Both the position numbers and the translations under genes were made by a program. The notes under the pieces were generated by a model. That model had not been told where the DNA came from and did no database searches. It saw only the letters and a list, made by a program, of their open reading frames with translations. Source: Arsenophonus sp052171275 (GTDB taxonomy: Bacteria > Pseudomonadota > Gammaproteobacteria > Enterobacterales > Enterobacteriaceae). From it: a stretch of 7,916 nucleotides of DNA. How positions within the stretch are numbered: position 1 is the first letter of the stretch; the number at the start of each line of letters is the position of its first letter. The stretch spans positions 1 through 7,916 of the forward strand of contig JBQOSB010000002.1 of assembly GCA_052171275.1 (NCBI GenBank), written 5' to 3'. Below are positions 7,224 to 7,916 of this stretch, piece after piece.

Positions 7224-7916
7224 ATGAAAATAAGTAAAAAAACAAAAATAAGGCATAGAAATGGTATTAATTCAACTTTGTCTGAAATGCCTTTGAGTTC
7301 AAGACGTGTTTTATTTTTAACGATATCTAGATTAGATCCAAAAAAGATTATGGAAAGAGGTGAGGTTTTTCATGTTTATGCGTCTGATTATGCAGAACTT
7401 TGTGGGATTGATAAATCAGTAGCTTACAAGCAATTAAAAAAAGCAGCAGAACAATTACAACAACAAGTAATTGCAATACCGAGAGAACACCTTCTTCCTC
7501 CTATACCGAGGGTTGGAGAACCGTTAATGCTATGGAAAAAACTAAAAGGTGGAATTAGGGTGCTTAATGTAACTGAATATTGTGATTATATGGATGGTGA
7601 TGGTTATATAGATGTAGCATTTTCAAGACAAATGGAACCTTATATATCTAGATTGGAGAAGGATTTTACAACACAGATATTATTTTCTGCAGTTAGGCTA
7701 AGCGATACGAATGCAATTCGTATGTATCAATATCTTAGAGAAAAAATTAGTGCCGGAAAAGTAAAATATTTTGATGTTTCTATTGATGACTTGAAAGTTG
7801 ATCTTAGAGTAACTGATTTAAAACACTACAAAAAATTTAAATATTTTAATAATCAATTTATTAAACGATCAATATCTAAAATTATTGAAAAAACAGAGTT
7901 TAATAGTATAAAAATG
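7224..7916 (+). CDS. Rep_3-family plasmid replication initiator (RepA/RepB-like), N-terminal 231 of 253 residues
   Basis: This is the initiator that binds the iterons at 7002-7140 and opens the origin. ATG 7224 is the first start in frame, since an in-frame TAA lies at 7212-7214. No strong Shine-Dalgarno sequence is visible; only GG-containing sequence precedes it, so translation may be weak. The protein begins MKISKKTKIRHRNGIN. It then shows the usual Rep_3 two-winged-helix layout: WH1 at about residues 15-145, with LSSRRVLFL at 24-32, VAYKQLKKAAEQL at 66-78 as a likely recognition-type helix, and LNVTEYCDY at 114-122; WH2 from about 147, with RLSDTNAIRMYQYLR at 158-172. These blocks resemble Rep proteins of Enterobacterales-type iteron plasmids (PF01051). 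The total of 253 residues is normal to slightly short for the family. The reading frame runs off the window end at codon 231 and finishes at 190. Codon use is richer in G+C than the surroundings, which suggests active selection. The family call is firm, but no specific gene name is justified. Confidence 0.93.
   Translation, partial: MKISKKTKIRHRNGINSTLSEMPLSSRRVLFLTISRLDPKKIMERGEVFHVYASDYAELCGIDKSVAYKQLKKAAEQLQQQVIAIPREHLLPPIPRVGEPLMLWKKLKGGIRVLNVTEYCDYMDGDGYIDVAFSRQMEPYISRLEKDFTTQILFSAVRLSDTNAIRMYQYLREKISAGKVKYFDVSIDDLKVDLRVTDLKHYKKFKYFNNQFIKRSISKIIEKTEFNSIKM
7796..7916. repeat. Terminal redundancy, right copy (identical to 1-121)
   Basis: This is the second copy of the overlap that closes the circle. 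It encodes Rep residues 192-231 a second time. In the closed plasmid only one copy should exist. Confidence 0.95.

Noticed and set aside
7224..7916. Alternative genetic code (TGA as Trp), considered because of the extreme AT content
   Set aside because: Both genes use TGG for Trp and end in TAA, and neither needs TGA readthrough.

Overview
The window appears to be one complete small circular plasmid from a very AT-rich bacterium, most likely a long-term intracellular symbiont with a reduced genome. The first 121 bases (1-121) recur exactly as the last 121 (7796-7916), and one reading frame runs unbroken across that join. The simplest reading is a 7795-bp circle written out with a 121-base overlap. 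By eye the overall G+C is only about 13-15% (not counted exactly). The two intact genes are clearly richer in G+C than the rest, which includes a run of 105 bases (5815-5919) with no G or C. The Rep protein looks like the Rep_3 initiators of Enterobacterales-type gammaproteobacterial plasmids. A reduced gammaproteobacterial endosymbiont is therefore my best guess, but the host cannot be named from this sequence. Both genes read with the standard bacterial code: TGG is used for Trp and both end in TAA.

Layout on the circle. (1) Replication module, about 6850-7916 and on through the join to 190: two DnaA-box-like sites, an AT-rich stretch with short direct repeats, a 9-bp stem-loop, six 22-bp iterons plus a partial seventh, a tentative promoter, and a 253-residue Rep_3 initiator gene whose 3' end lies at the start of the window. 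Tandem stem-loops follow its stop codon. (2) Positions 191-2374: 2.2 kb with no recognisable gene, holding a possible orphan promoter with an operator-like palindrome and a near-perfect 34-base palindrome at 2058-2091. (3) Positions 2375-3355, minus strand: one 326-residue gene for an arginine-deiminase/dimethylargininase-superfamily enzyme of the CtlX type. It carries a signal peptide and has its own promoter and Shine-Dalgarno sequence. (4) Positions 3356-6159: 2.8 kb of almost pure A/T with no gene, including a 7-bp tandem repeat. (5) Positions 6160-6790: a pyrimidine-rich (purine-rich on the minus strand), slightly less AT-rich block bounded by an 11-bp hairpin. It may be the remains of a decayed minus-strand gene.

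Only about 22% of the circle codes for protein. No partition, mobilisation, toxin-antitoxin or resolvase gene is visible. The plasmid thus consists of a self-replication unit plus one cargo gene, and the cargo is predicted to be exported from the cytoplasm. That is unusual for the CtlX family and is the most interesting point in the window. The intact catalytic residues, in a setting where everything else has decayed to A/T, suggest that the exported guanidine/ureido-group hydrolase is under selection.
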